A stretch of DNA of 64,000 bases from Halorubrum sp. Atlit-26R (GTDB lineage: Archaea > Halobacteriota > Halobacteria > Halobacteriales > Haloferacaceae), in the NCBI RefSeq assembly GCF_003666015.1, contig NZ_QPLT01000002.1, forward strand, positions 326,859-390,858, given 5' to 3'. Positions 1-8,450 of this stretch are shown here, in pieces. Below the pieces are notes generated by a model that saw nothing but the letters and a program-made list of their open reading frames with translations, ran no database searches and was not told the origin of the DNA. Both the position numbers and the translations under genes were made by a program. Position 1 is the first letter of the stretch, and each line of letters begins with the position of its first letter.

Positions 1-1
1 G

Positions 2-619
2 GTCGAGAGAGTCGTGGTGAACGACGACGTGGCCGTCGAGGACTCGCTGTACACCTCCGGGCGCCGCGGCGTCTGCGGGACGATCCTCGTCCACAAGGCC
101 GCCGGCGCGAAGGCCGCGCAGGGCGCCGACCTCGGCGAGGTGAAGCGCGTCGCCGAGAAGGTGGTCGACAACGTCGGCACGATGGGCACCGCGCTCACCT
201 CCTGTGTCACCCCCGAGAAGGGCGAGCCCACCTTCGATCTGGGCGACGACGAGATCGAACTCGGCATCGGGATCCACGGCGAGCCGGGGACCGAGCGCAC
301 CGAGGCGATGCCCGCCGACGCGGTGACCGAACACCTGACCGAGGCGGTCCTCGACGACCTCGACCTCGACGAGGGGCAGGAGGTGCTCACGGTCGTCAAC
401 GGGATGGGCGCCACGCCGCAGATGGAGCTGTTCGTCCTCAACCGCCGGCTCCAGGAGCTGCTCGGCGAGCGCGGCCTGGAGACGTACGACGCGTGGGTCG
501 GCGACTACATGACCTCGCTGGACATGGCCGGCGCGTCGATCACGGTGTGCGCGGTCGACGACGAGCTGAAGGAGCTGTTCGACGCGCCGGCCGACACCCC
601 GGCGCTGACCGTCAAATGA
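2..619 (+). CDS. dhaK: DhaK, dihydroxyacetone kinase substrate-binding subunit (5' part outside window)
   Basis: DhaK binds dihydroxyacetone covalently while DhaL supplies the phosphate. About 205 residues are visible, against about 330 for the family, so the N-terminal third lies upstream. Seen: VNDDVAVEDS, GRRGVCGT and GIHGEPG; in the family the histidine of that last motif forms the hemiaminal with the substrate. The frame is open from base 2. The stop overlaps the dhaL start (ATGA), so dhaK, dhaL and dhaM form one operon. Haloarchaea use this route to metabolise dihydroxyacetone from their surroundings. Family identity is secure. Confidence 0.93.
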   Translation, partial: VERVVVNDDVAVEDSLYTSGRRGVCGTILVHKAAGAKAAQGADLGEVKRVAEKVVDNVGTMGTALTSCVTPEKGEPTFDLGDDEIELGIGIHGEPGTERTEAMPADAVTEHLTEAVLDDLDLDEGQEVLTVVNGMGATPQMELFVLNRRLQELLGERGLETYDAWVGDYMTSLDMAGASITVCAVDDELKELFDAPADTPALTVK

Positions 620-1389
620 GCGACGACGGCGCTGCGACCGGAGACGACCGGACGACCGACGACGGCGCGGCGGTCGTCGCGGCCGCCGAGGCGGTCGCCG
701 AGCGCATCGAGGCGGAACGGGACCACCTCACCCAACTGGACTCCGCCATCGGCGACGCCGACCACGGCGGGAACATGGCGCGCGGCTGGGCCGCGGCGGC
801 TGACGCCGCGCGCGACCTCGACGACCCGGACGCCGAGACCGTCGCGAAGACGGTCGGCAAGACGCTGATGGCCGAGGTCGGCGGCGCCTCCGGGCCGCTG
901 TTCGGCGGATCGCTCGTGTTCGCGGCGGGCGAGCTCGACGAGGGGGTCACCCCGGAGACCGCGGTCGCGTTCGCGGAGACCTACCTCGAAAAGGTCGAGG
1001 ACCGCGGCGACGCGCGTGTCGGCGACCAGACGATGGTCGACGCGTTGACGCCCGCGGTCCACACGTTCAAGAAGTCGATCGAGGTCGACGACCTCCCGCC
1101 GATCGAGGCGCTCGCGAAGGCGGTCGACGCCGCGGAGCGCGGCGTCGCGTTCACCGTCCCGATCCGCGCGCGGAAGGGCCGCGCCTCCTACCTCGGCTGG
1201 CGCTCGGTGGGCCACCAGGACCCCGGCGCGACGAGCGCGCTGTTCATCCTCGAAGAACTGCTTGACGTCGCCGCCGACCGGCTCGGCGTCGACGTCCCCG
1301 AGACGGACGCCTCGTCGCCGACGATCCCGGACGAGGACCCCGACGAGGCGGCGGGCGACTCCCCCGAAGCGGCCTCGGAGGACGACTGA
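616..1389 (+). CDS. dhaL: DhaL, ADP-binding subunit of dihydroxyacetone kinase
   Basis: 257 residues. DhaL holds a permanently bound ADP that is rephosphorylated by DhaM, and passes phosphate to dihydroxyacetone on DhaK. The conserved metal and nucleotide site is visible near residue 50 (IGDADHGGNM), followed by a Gly/Ser-rich stretch (GGASGPLFG) typical of the fold. The start ATG overlaps the dhaK stop, and the stop overlaps the dhaM start, indicating translational coupling. The last 40 or so residues are an Asp/Glu/Ala/Ser-rich tail absent from bacterial homologues of about 210 residues; I read it as a halophilic acidic extension. Confidence 0.93.
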   Translation: MSDDGAATGDDRTTDDGAAVVAAAEAVAERIEAERDHLTQLDSAIGDADHGGNMARGWAAAADAARDLDDPDAETVAKTVGKTLMAEVGGASGPLFGGSLVFAAGELDEGVTPETAVAFAETYLEKVEDRGDARVGDQTMVDALTPAVHTFKKSIEVDDLPPIEALAKAVDAAERGVAFTVPIRARKGRASYLGWRSVGHQDPGATSALFILEELLDVAADRLGVDVPETDASSPTIPDEDPDEAAGDSPEAASEDD

Positions 1390-1805
1390 TGGTCGGGATC
1401 GTCGTCGTCTCGCACAGCGAGCGCGCCGCCGAGGGGATCGCGGAGGTCGCCGCCGAGATGGCGGGCGACACCCGCATCGAGCCGGTCGGCGGCGACGGGA
1501 AGGGCGGGATCGGCACCGTCCCCGACGCGATCGAGGACGCCATCGACGCCGCGGCCGGAGGGTCGGGCGACGGTGCTGACGGGAGCGACAGCGACGCGGA
1601 CGGCGTCGTCGTCCTCGTCGACCTCGGCAGCGCGGTGATGAACGCGGACGTCGCCGTCGAACTGAGCGGGGCGGAGGCGGTCATCGCGGACGCGCCCGTC
1701 CTCGAGGGCGCGGTCAACGCCGCGGTCGCGGCCACCGACCCGTCGGCGACGGTCGAGTCCGTCCGCGAGCAGGCGGAGGCGGCCCGCGACATCGAGAAGC
1801 TGTAG
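1389..1805 (+). CDS. dhaM: DhaM, EIIA-type phosphotransfer subunit of PEP-dependent DHA kinase
   Basis: 138 residues, a single EIIA-Man-like domain. The phosphorylated His9 sits in VVVSHSERAAEG at the N-terminus, and LVDLGSAVMNADVAVEL is the second family signature. Enterobacterial DhaM is fused to HPr and an EI-like domain. This one is not, so it must receive phosphate from separate HPr and EI, which lie immediately downstream in convergent orientation. A Gly/Asp/Ser-rich loop of about 15 residues (near residues 56-70) is inserted between the two motifs. Third gene of the dhaKLM operon. Confidence 0.92.
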   Translation: MVGIVVVSHSERAAEGIAEVAAEMAGDTRIEPVGGDGKGGIGTVPDAIEDAIDAAAGGSGDGADGSDSDADGVVVLVDLGSAVMNADVAVELSGAEAVIADAPVLEGAVNAAVAATDPSATVESVREQAEAARDIEKL

Positions 1806-1832
1806 GCCGAGGTCCTCTTTTGTAAGATCGGT

Positions 1833-3560
1833 CTACGCCGCGCGGTCGTCGAGTCCGAGCACGTCAAGCACCTCGGCGCGCGTCTCGCAGGCCAGCGCGT
1901 CGCTCGCGAGCGACCGGGCGGCGTCGGCGTCGACCTCGCGCACGCGGGCCTTCACGTCCGGCACCGTTACCGCGCTCATGCTGAGCTCGTCGAAGCCCAG
2001 CCCGACGAGCAGCTCCGTCAGCGCCGGGTCGCCCGCCATCTCGCCGCACATCCCGACCCACGCGTCGGTCCCCTCGACGGCCGCGGTCGTTCGGTCGAGC
2101 GCGCGCAACACCGCCGGGTGGAGCGGGTCGTGGTAGTCGGCGACCGCGTCGTTGCCGCGGTCGGCCGCCATCACGTACTGCGCGAGGTCGTTCGTCCCGA
2201 CGCTCAGGAAGTCGAGCCGCTCGGCGAGCGCGTCCGCGAGGAACGCCGCGGCGGGCGTCTCGACCATCGCGCCCAGCTCGGGGACCGCGTGGTCGACGCC
2301 CTCGCTCGCGAGGTCAGCGGCGACCGCCTCGACTCGGGCGACCGCGCGCTCGACCTCCTCGACGCGCGTGACGAGGGGGAACATCACTGCCAGCCCGTCG
2401 CCCTCGTCGGTCGCGGCGGCGCGGAGCAGCGCCCGGAGCTGCGTCTCGAAGAGGTCGGCGTGCTCGTCGAGCGACAGCCGAATTCCGCGCCGCCCGAGGA
2501 ACGGGTTCTCCTCGTCGGGGAGATCGAGGTACGGGACCGGCTTGTCGCCGCCGACGTCGAGCGTCCGCACGACGACGCGGTCGTCCGGGCCGTCGAACGC
2601 CGACAGCGCGGCCCTGACGGCCTCGTACTGCTCGTCCTCCGTCGGCGGCGTCTCGCGGTCGACGAAGAGGAACTCGGTCCGGAACAGCCCGATTCCGTCG
2701 GCGCCGCGCTCGACGGCCGGCCCCAGCTCGGCCTCGCCGCCGACGTTGGCGGCGACCTCGACCGGCCGGCCGTCGCTCGTCTCGACGCGCTCTCGGATCG
2801 CGTCCGGACCGGCTTCCCGCACCGCCTCTCGCCGTTCCTCGTCGGGGTCGACGACGACCTCGCCGGCCTCGCCGTCGACGAGGACCGTCTCGCCGTCCGC
2901 GACCGATTCGAGGGCCTCGCCGACGCCGACGACCGCGGGGATCGCGAGCGACCGCGCGATGATCGCGGCGTGGGAGGTGCGACCCCCCTCGACCGTCGCG
3001 ATCCCGGCGACTGCGTCGGGGTCGAGCGCGGCGGTGTCGCTCGGCGTGAGCCGCTCCGCGAGCAGGATCGTCCCCTCGGGGAGCGTGGCGAGGTCGGTTG
3101 CGACCCGTCCGCCGTCGTCGTCGGCGTCGAGAAGCGCGCGGAGCAGCCGGTCGCGGACGTCGCGCAGGTCGTCGGCGCGCTCGGCCATCCGGCCCTCCAT
3201 CTCCTCGAACTGCGCGACCGCCTCGTCGAACCGGTCCGCGACGGCGTGTTCCGCGGGCGTCCCCTCGCGGATCGCGGCCTCGACGTCCTCGATTATCGTC
3301 GGGTCGTCGAGGAACCCCTCGTGGGCCTCGAACACCGCGGCCTCCTCCTCGCCGACGCGCTCGGCCGTCCGGTCGCGGGCCTCGCGCAGGGCCGACCTGA
3401 CGGCCTCCCGGGCGGACTCGTACCGGTCGAGTTCCGCGTCGACGTCGACGGATTCCGACTCTGGACGGTCCGGGAGCGTCAGGTCGGCGTCCGGGCGGTA
3501 CCAGCGCGCCGTCCCCACCCCCGAACGCGGCGTGCTGCCGACGCCGTCGAGCGTCCTCAC
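1833..3560 (-). CDS. ptsI: PTS enzyme I (phosphoenolpyruvate-protein phosphotransferase)
   Basis: 575 residues, full length. EI autophosphorylates from PEP and passes phosphate to HPr. Seen in order: N-terminal HPr-binding region, phospho-His motif GGRTSHAAIIARS near residue 195, PEP-binding RTEFLF, RRGIRLSL, MVETPAAAFLAD, SVGTNDLAQYVMAADRGN, and the C-terminal Cys motif MCGEMAGDP. It starts at a GTG overlapping the ptsH stop (GTGA), so it is co-transcribed with ptsH. It converges on dhaKLM with a 27-bp gap. The pairing suggests that EI and HPr serve DhaM, and probably a sugar permease encoded elsewhere. Confidence 0.95.
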   Translation of the reverse strand: MRTLDGVGSTPRSGVGTARWYRPDADLTLPDRPESESVDVDAELDRYESAREAVRSALREARDRTAERVGEEEAAVFEAHEGFLDDPTIIEDVEAAIREGTPAEHAVADRFDEAVAQFEEMEGRMAERADDLRDVRDRLLRALLDADDDGGRVATDLATLPEGTILLAERLTPSDTAALDPDAVAGIATVEGGRTSHAAIIARSLAIPAVVGVGEALESVADGETVLVDGEAGEVVVDPDEERREAVREAGPDAIRERVETSDGRPVEVAANVGGEAELGPAVERGADGIGLFRTEFLFVDRETPPTEDEQYEAVRAALSAFDGPDDRVVVRTLDVGGDKPVPYLDLPDEENPFLGRRGIRLSLDEHADLFETQLRALLRAAATDEGDGLAVMFPLVTRVEEVERAVARVEAVAADLASEGVDHAVPELGAMVETPAAAFLADALAERLDFLSVGTNDLAQYVMAADRGNDAVADYHDPLHPAVLRALDRTTAAVEGTDAWVGMCGEMAGDPALTELLVGLGFDELSMSAVTVPDVKARVREVDADAARSLASDALACETRAEVLDVLGLDDRAA

Positions 3561-3859
3561 GGCGCATCCTCCGCGTCGTCGTCCGAGGACTCTTCGACAG
3601 GACTCGTGAGGAGGTCGCAGACCGCGTCGAGCGCGGCCTCGTCGTCGGGCCCCTCGGCGACCACGCGGACCGACTCGCCGTGTTCGACGTTCAGCCCGCT
3701 GACGGAGAGCATGCTGTCGGCGCGGACGAGCCCCTCGTCGCCGGCGTCTGCGCGTCCGATCGACACGTCGGCGTCGAATCGGTTCGCCGTCTGTACCAGC
3801 TTCGAGGCGGGGCGCGCGTGGAGTCCGGCCTCGGGTTCGACCGTCACGGTCCGTTCCAT
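3557..3859 (-). CDS. ptsH: HPr, PTS phosphocarrier protein
   Basis: 100 residues, HPr fold. The phosphorylatable histidine is in GLHARPASKLVQTA near residue 14. The region equivalent to bacterial Ser46 reads SMLSVSGL, so serines are present; whether a HPr kinase exists in this organism cannot be seen here. The last 15 residues are a short acidic tail. It lies upstream of and overlaps ptsI. It carries phosphate from EI to DhaM or other EIIA proteins in the cytoplasm. Confidence 0.94.
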   Translation of the reverse strand: MERTVTVEPEAGLHARPASKLVQTANRFDADVSIGRADAGDEGLVRADSMLSVSGLNVEHGESVRVVAEGPDDEAALDAVCDLLTSPVEESSDDDAEDAP

Positions 3860-3949
3860 GAGTCAGAGTTGGACCCCGTCGGGTAATAGCTGATCGGAGT
3901 TCTCGAAGAGCGCCGGAGAGCTACGGGACCGGTGTCGCAGTCGACCCGA

Positions 3950-5152
3950 CTACGGCGCCGCCTGCTTCGTCGAGACCAGTTCGATCACGTCGCGGTGGGA
4001 GAGCTCGTTGTCGGCGCCGACCTGCCGGCCGCTCCGGCAGTCGGTGCCGTGGAGCAACCCCTCGCCGATGTCGGAGTGGATGTGGTACGCGAAGTCCTCC
4101 GTCGTGGAGCCCTCGGGGAGGATGAAGCAGTCGCGGAAGACGCCCTTCTCGTCTTTGCTCCCGTTCGCGGAGCCCGGGAAGACCGCGATACAGCCCAACA
4201 CGTCGAAGACGGCTGCTTCGAGCGCGCCCTGAACGCCGGTCCCGTCGTACTCGTCGACGAACTCGCCGATCTGATCGAGGCCCGCTTCCTGCTCGCCGGA
4301 GACGTCGCCGACGACGTCGAACGCGTCGTCGCCGGGCGCGTAGTCGACGACGCCGGCGTCGTCCGCGTTTTTGAGGGCCTTCTCCGCGTGGGCGCTCGCG
4401 GGGACGAACGAGAGGTGGTCGTAGTCGGAGTCGGTCGTTATCTCCTCCCAGTTCGCCTGCGCCTCGGGCGTGTCCATCTTGTTGGCGGCGATCACCATCG
4501 GCTTCGTGCGCTTGCGGATCTCGCGGGCCAGCTCGATCCGGTCCGTCTCGTCCCACGTCTCCGGGTCGAGTTCGAGCCCCTCGGCGAGGATGACGCGCTT
4601 CATCCGGTCCTTGTCGATGCCGAACGCGGACATCTGCTCTGCGAGCTCCTCCTCGATGGCCGCGTCCGCGCCGTGGTAACGCGTTTCGAACTTCTCTAAG
4701 CCCTTCTCTAACACGTCGAGGTACCACGCGTCCAGCTCCTCCTCTAAGAAGTCGATGTCCTCGCGCGGGTCGTGGCCCTCGGTCGCCTCGCCCTCGATGT
4801 CCGTCTTCCCCGAGAAGTCGACGACGTGGATCAGCACGTCTGTCTCGTTGAGGTCGGTGAGGAACTGATTGCCGAGCCCGCGCCCCTCGTGGGCGCCCGG
4901 GACCAGCCCGGCGACGTCGACGAGCTTCACGGGGACGAACCGCGTCCCCTCGCGGCAGACGCCGACGCTCGGCGTACACGTCTCGTCGAACTCGGGGGCG
5001 GCGCAGTCGACGCGGACGTACGCCTCGCCGACGGTCGGGTCGATGGTGGTGAACGGGTACGCGCCCTCGGGCACGTCGTTCATGGTCGCGGCGTTGAAGA
5101 ACGTCGACTTCCCCACCGAGGGCTTGCCGACGAGACCGATCCGGTAGCTCAT
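3950..5152 (-). CDS. YchF/OLA1-related GTPase of the Obg family
   Basis: 400 residues. Seen: P-loop GLVGKPSVGKST, switch motif LVDVAGLVPGAHEGRGLG, and a C-terminal TGS-like domain (residues about 310-395). The base-recognition motif is NKMD, the usual guanine-specific form, rather than the altered NxxE that makes bacterial YchF and human OLA1 prefer ATP. This places it in the archaeal YchF-like branch. I chose the ATG at 5152 rather than the in-frame GTG two codons upstream because the protein then begins MSYRIGLVGKP, directly before the P-loop. Likely ribosome-associated; the exact role is unknown. Confidence 0.9.
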   Translation of the reverse strand: MSYRIGLVGKPSVGKSTFFNAATMNDVPEGAYPFTTIDPTVGEAYVRVDCAAPEFDETCTPSVGVCREGTRFVPVKLVDVAGLVPGAHEGRGLGNQFLTDLNETDVLIHVVDFSGKTDIEGEATEGHDPREDIDFLEEELDAWYLDVLEKGLEKFETRYHGADAAIEEELAEQMSAFGIDKDRMKRVILAEGLELDPETWDETDRIELAREIRKRTKPMVIAANKMDTPEAQANWEEITTDSDYDHLSFVPASAHAEKALKNADDAGVVDYAPGDDAFDVVGDVSGEQEAGLDQIGEFVDEYDGTGVQGALEAAVFDVLGCIAVFPGSANGSKDEKGVFRDCFILPEGSTTEDFAYHIHSDIGEGLLHGTDCRSGRQVGADNELSHRDVIELVSTKQAAP

Positions 5153-5270
5153 TACCACCGGTGGGCGACCCGGCGTAAAAAGCGATGCGAGACGCGCCGT
5201 GGCGTGGGATGCGGTGACGAGGGGCCGTGGCGCAAGGAGGGGTGACGAACGGCCGGGAGTCGGGATCCCG

Positions 5271-5528
5271 TCAGGCGTCGCCGTCGGACTGTCCGGGCTC
5301 TCCGAGCGCCTCGATGGGGAGGACGTTCTGGAGCGCGGCGTACGCGTCGGCGGCGCTCGCGAACGTCTCTTGGTCGACGTCGGCGAGCAGGTCGCCGAGG
5401 TCGGCGTCGCCGTCGGCGAAGAGCACCGTCGTACCCGAGAACGCGTCGACGAGCGCCTCGCGGTCGGCGGGGTACGCGTGGGCTTCGAGCGTCGGTTCGA
5501 GCCGGGAGAGGTTGATCTCGTCGGTCAT
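5271..5528 (-). CDS. small haloarchaeal protein, unknown function
   Basis: 85 residues, acidic, no membrane segment and no cysteine motif. The middle (HAYPADREALVDAF, then TVLFADGDADLGDLL) resembles small haloarchaeal domains of the DUF5789/DUF2795 type, but I cannot assign it firmly. It stands alone between the YchF-like GTPase and a universal stress protein gene on the opposite strand. Codon use and acidity match the neighbours, so it is probably a real gene. Confidence 0.7.
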   Translation of the reverse strand: MTDEINLSRLEPTLEAHAYPADREALVDAFSGTTVLFADGDADLGDLLADVDQETFASAADAYAALQNVLPIEALGEPGQSDGDA

Positions 5529-5661
5529 ACCGCCCTATCGGCGGGATAGGGCATAAACGCGCGCCTCGTTCTGACGACGGGCGGAGCGGGACCCTCGGCG
5601 GCGAGAAACCGGCAAGAACCGCAAAGAGTTATCCGCCGTCGGTGACATGGTACACGTGAAC

Positions 5662-6225
5662 ATGCCCCTATATGACCGGATCCTGGTTCCGACCGACGGC
5701 TCCCCGGAGGGTGAGCTGGCGGTGTGCCACGCGCTCGACCTCGCCGCGGTCCACGGGGCGTCGGTCCGCGCCATCTACGTGGTCGACACCGCGCGGTACG
5801 CCGGGATGCCGATGGAGACGACCTGGGAGGGCGTCGGCGACCTGCTGTACGACGACGCGGAGTCGGCGCTCGAAACGGTGGCGGAACTGGCCGCGGACCG
5901 CGACGTCGACGTCGAGACGGCCGTCGTCGAGGGGTCGCCCAGCCGCGAGATCATCACGCACGCCGAGGAGACGGGCTGCGACCTCGTCGTGATGGGCACG
6001 CACGGTCGGGGCGGGATCGACCGGCTGCTCCTCGGCAGCGTCGCGGAGAAGGTCGTGCGGGGCTCGTCGGTCCCGGTGTTGACGGTCCGGATCGGCGACG
6101 GGGAGGAGCCGCCGAGCGCCGCCGAGTCGGCGGCCGCGACCGAGTCCGCGGGGAGCGAGGGGTCGGCAACCGCCGGCGGGACCGACGCCGAGGGGTCGGT
6201 CTCGGACGCGACGGAGACCGGATAG
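5662..6225 (+). CDS. universal stress protein, UspA family
   Basis: 187 residues. One Usp domain (residues 1-145) begins MPLYDRILVPTDGS and carries the ATP-binding signature VVMGTHGRGGIDRLLLGSVAE. It is followed by about 40 residues rich in Ala, Ser, Gly, Thr and Glu with no fold I recognise. I chose the ATG at 5662 because it gives the usual start of the family; an in-frame ATG at 5647 would add five residues. A TTAT box near 5629 fits a short or leaderless transcript. Predicted cytoplasmic, nucleotide-binding stress protein. Confidence 0.88.
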   Translation: MPLYDRILVPTDGSPEGELAVCHALDLAAVHGASVRAIYVVDTARYAGMPMETTWEGVGDLLYDDAESALETVAELAADRDVDVETAVVEGSPSREIITHAEETGCDLVVMGTHGRGGIDRLLLGSVAEKVVRGSSVPVLTVRIGDGEEPPSAAESAAATESAGSEGSATAGGTDAEGSVSDATETG

Positions 6226-6252
6226 GAGACCGAACTTCCCCCGCCCGGCCCC

Positions 6253-7251
6253 TCACTCCGCGTCGCGGAGGTGTTCGCAGTCGCCCGCGTGGACGCGTCG
6301 CCGTCCCCCGTCGGTGTCGACCACGAGCGCGCCCGGCTCCGCCACGTCGACCGCGGTACCCTCCACGACCCCGTCCCCGGTCTCGACCCGGACGCGCCGC
6401 CCGAGCGTGCTGGCCCGCTCGCGCCACGCCGGGAGGACGCGGTCGAGCGCATCCGACGAGGCCGTCAGCTCCGCGTAGCGTTCGAGCAGCGTCGTCGCGA
6501 AGCGCCGCCGGTCGACCGGGGCGCCGCATTCGATCGACAGCGACGTCGCGCCCGCGGGCAGCGTCTCGGGGTCGATGTTGGCGTTGACGCCGACCCCGAC
6601 GACGAGCCAACCGACGCGGTCGGCCTCCCCCTCCATCTCCGTGAGGATCCCCGCCAGCTTCCGACCGCCGCGGCCGCTGGGGTCCGACTCGGCCGACGCG
6701 GCGGCGCTCCCCTCGTCAGCCCCGTCCCCGACGAGCACGTCGTTCGGCCACTTGATCCGCGCGTCCGCGCCGGCCTCGCGGGCCGCGTCGGTCGTCGCCA
6801 CCGCGGCCGCGAGGGTGAAGAGCGGCGCCCGCGCAGTCGGCACGTCGGGACGAGTCAGTACCGACAGCCAGACGCCGCCGCTCGGCGCCACCCACTCGCG
6901 GTCGAGGCGGCCCCGGCTCCCGGTCTGTTCGTCGGCGACCACCGCGACGTCGGCGGCGCCCTCCCCGGCGAGTTCGCGGGCCCGCTCGTTCGTCGATCCG
7001 ATCCGGTCGTGGTACTCCACCGAGTAGGGGGCGTCGAGCCCGAACGCGATTCCCGGCCCGGAGTAGCCCGGATCGTCGGGGGCGACGTACCCCTCCGGCG
7101 TCGACTCGACCGCGAACCCTTCCTCGCGGAGCCCCTCGACGGCCTTCCAGACGGCCGCCCGCGAGACGCCGAGCGAGTCGGCGAGGGCGGGACCGGAGAC
7201 CGAGCCGTCGTCGGCCGCGAGGGCGTCCAGCAGCGCGCGCCGCGTGTCCAT
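6253..7251 (-). CDS. birA: BirA, biotin-[acetyl-CoA-carboxylase] ligase with repressor-type HTH
   Basis: 332 residues. N-terminal winged helix (about 1-60, VSGPALADSLGVSRAAVWKA) followed by the ligase domain: GSTNERA, the biotinyl-AMP loop GSRGRLDREW, IKWPNDVLV, VGVGVNAN, and a C-terminal SH3-like domain. It attaches biotin to carboxylases, and the HTH suggests it also represses transcription. An Ala/Ser-rich insertion of about 15 residues follows the KWPNDVLV motif. It is divergent from a ferredoxin gene across 95 bp. Confidence 0.93.
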   Translation of the reverse strand: MDTRRALLDALAADDGSVSGPALADSLGVSRAAVWKAVEGLREEGFAVESTPEGYVAPDDPGYSGPGIAFGLDAPYSVEYHDRIGSTNERARELAGEGAADVAVVADEQTGSRGRLDREWVAPSGGVWLSVLTRPDVPTARAPLFTLAAAVATTDAAREAGADARIKWPNDVLVGDGADEGSAAASAESDPSGRGGRKLAGILTEMEGEADRVGWLVVGVGVNANIDPETLPAGATSLSIECGAPVDRRRFATTLLERYAELTASSDALDRVLPAWRERASTLGRRVRVETGDGVVEGTAVDVAEPGALVVDTDGGRRRVHAGDCEHLRDAE

Positions 7252-7346
7252 ACCGCCCGTTCCGACGCCCGCGCCGAAAGCCGTTCCGGGTCTCGAACGC
7301 TCGGCCGGGCCCGGACGCTTTGTGTCCGGCGCGCGAAGGATCCCCG

Positions 7347-7715
7347 ATGACCGACGAGTCCGAGACGGTCCGGCTCACCGTCGTCGACGGCGACGAGCGC
7401 GTCGAACTCGACGCCGAGCGCGGCCGGAACCTCCGCCGGGTCCTGCTCGACGCCGGGCTGTCGCCGTACGCGCCCGCGACCCGCCGTCTCAACTGCGGCG
7501 GCCGCGGGCTGTGTGCCACCTGCGGCGTCCGCGTCCGCGAGGGGCCGCCGGCCGACCACTGGCACGACCATCTGGCCGATCGGTTCGGCTATCCGCGGCT
7601 CTCCTGTCAGATCGCGGTCGACCGACCGATGACGGTCGCGCTCGTCGACAAGCGCGTGTGGGGCGGGCGGCGGTCCGACGCGAGCGACGGGGGTGCGGGA
7701 TCGGACGACCGCTGA
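7347..7715 (+). CDS. [2Fe-2S] ferredoxin, plant/adrenodoxin-type fold
   Basis: 122 residues. The four cluster ligands are visible as C50, C56, C59 (spacing C-x5-C-x2-C in NCGGRGLCATC) and C87 (RLSCQ). The first spacing is that of adrenodoxin-type proteins rather than the C-x4-C-x2-C of plant-type ferredoxins. The tail (106-122) is Gly/Ser/Asp-rich. I chose the ATG at 7347, which removes a nine-residue upstream extension with no resemblance to the family. Soluble electron carrier; partner not identifiable from the context. Confidence 0.88.
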   Translation: MTDESETVRLTVVDGDERVELDAERGRNLRRVLLDAGLSPYAPATRRLNCGGRGLCATCGVRVREGPPADHWHDHLADRFGYPRLSCQIAVDRPMTVALVDKRVWGGRRSDASDGGAGSDDR

Positions 7716-7856
7716 GCGCGGCGAACCGACGGACCCCACACCTCGTTTCCGGTGAAACGGCGAACGCTACCGCGTCACACGCGACCGCGCGGCGACCGGG
7801 AGCGCGAAGGCCGATCGCGGCACAAAAGCCAAGTCCACGGGCCCGAACGGTCCGGT

Positions 7857-8423
7857 ATGCAACCCTCCAAGGAGCGCGAGTCGTCCGACGACGATCCGAT
7901 GGACGACCTCGACGACCTCCTCGACGACGACCTCGCCGGCGGCGACGGGGCGTCCGACGCCGATTCCGGCGGCGCCGCGGCCGCGGAGCCGAGCGCGGGG
8001 AGCGCCGAGAGCGCGGGCGGCTCCGGTCGAATCGGCGTCTCGGGCCGGTGGTTCTCGGGGAAGGCGTTCGCGCTCGCGCTCGTGACCGTCGCGGTCGGGG
8101 TGTTCGTCGGCGGCCTGATCCCGATCATCGGCGGGACGATCGGGACCGCGGGCGGCGTGTTCCTCGCCGCGTTCCTGCTCGGCCTCGTCCTCTCGACGCG
8201 CCGGTACGTCGAGACGGGGATCGCCGGGGGCGCGGCGGGCGCCGCGAGCGCGGTGACGAGCGTCCTCGGCGTCGGGTTCCTCCCGATCGGGATCGACTAC
8301 CTCTCGCAGTGGGGGCTCCCGCTCGTCGCGGTCGGCGGCGGGGTCGGGCTCGTCCTCGCGCTGCTCGGCCACTACTTCGGTCGGGACCTGCGCGCGGGAC
8401 TGAGTCAGGATATCGGCGAGTGA
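7857..8423 (+). CDS. membrane protein with acidic N-terminal region, unknown function
   Basis: 188 residues. Residues 1-55 are a Ser/Asp-rich acidic tail, predicted cytoplasmic. Residues about 62-175 form four hydrophobic segments rich in Gly, Ala and Val (for example GGLIPIIGGTIGTAGG), in the style of DUF456-type small membrane proteins, though I cannot assign a family. Start chosen at ATG 7857, preceded by an A-rich box near 7821 (CACAAAAG). Transcribed away from the ferredoxin gene and convergent with the exporter gene. Confidence 0.75.
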   Translation: MQPSKERESSDDDPMDDLDDLLDDDLAGGDGASDADSGGAAAAEPSAGSAESAGGSGRIGVSGRWFSGKAFALALVTVAVGVFVGGLIPIIGGTIGTAGGVFLAAFLLGLVLSTRRYVETGIAGGAAGAASAVTSVLGVGFLPIGIDYLSQWGLPLVAVGGGVGLVLALLGHYFGRDLRAGLSQDIGE

Positions 8424-8450
8424 AGGATAGACCCGTCGGAGGCGACCGAC

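Noticed and set aside
2118..3893. Long plus-strand frame opposite ptsI
   Set aside because: Antisense shadow of a well conserved enzyme I gene; no family motif.
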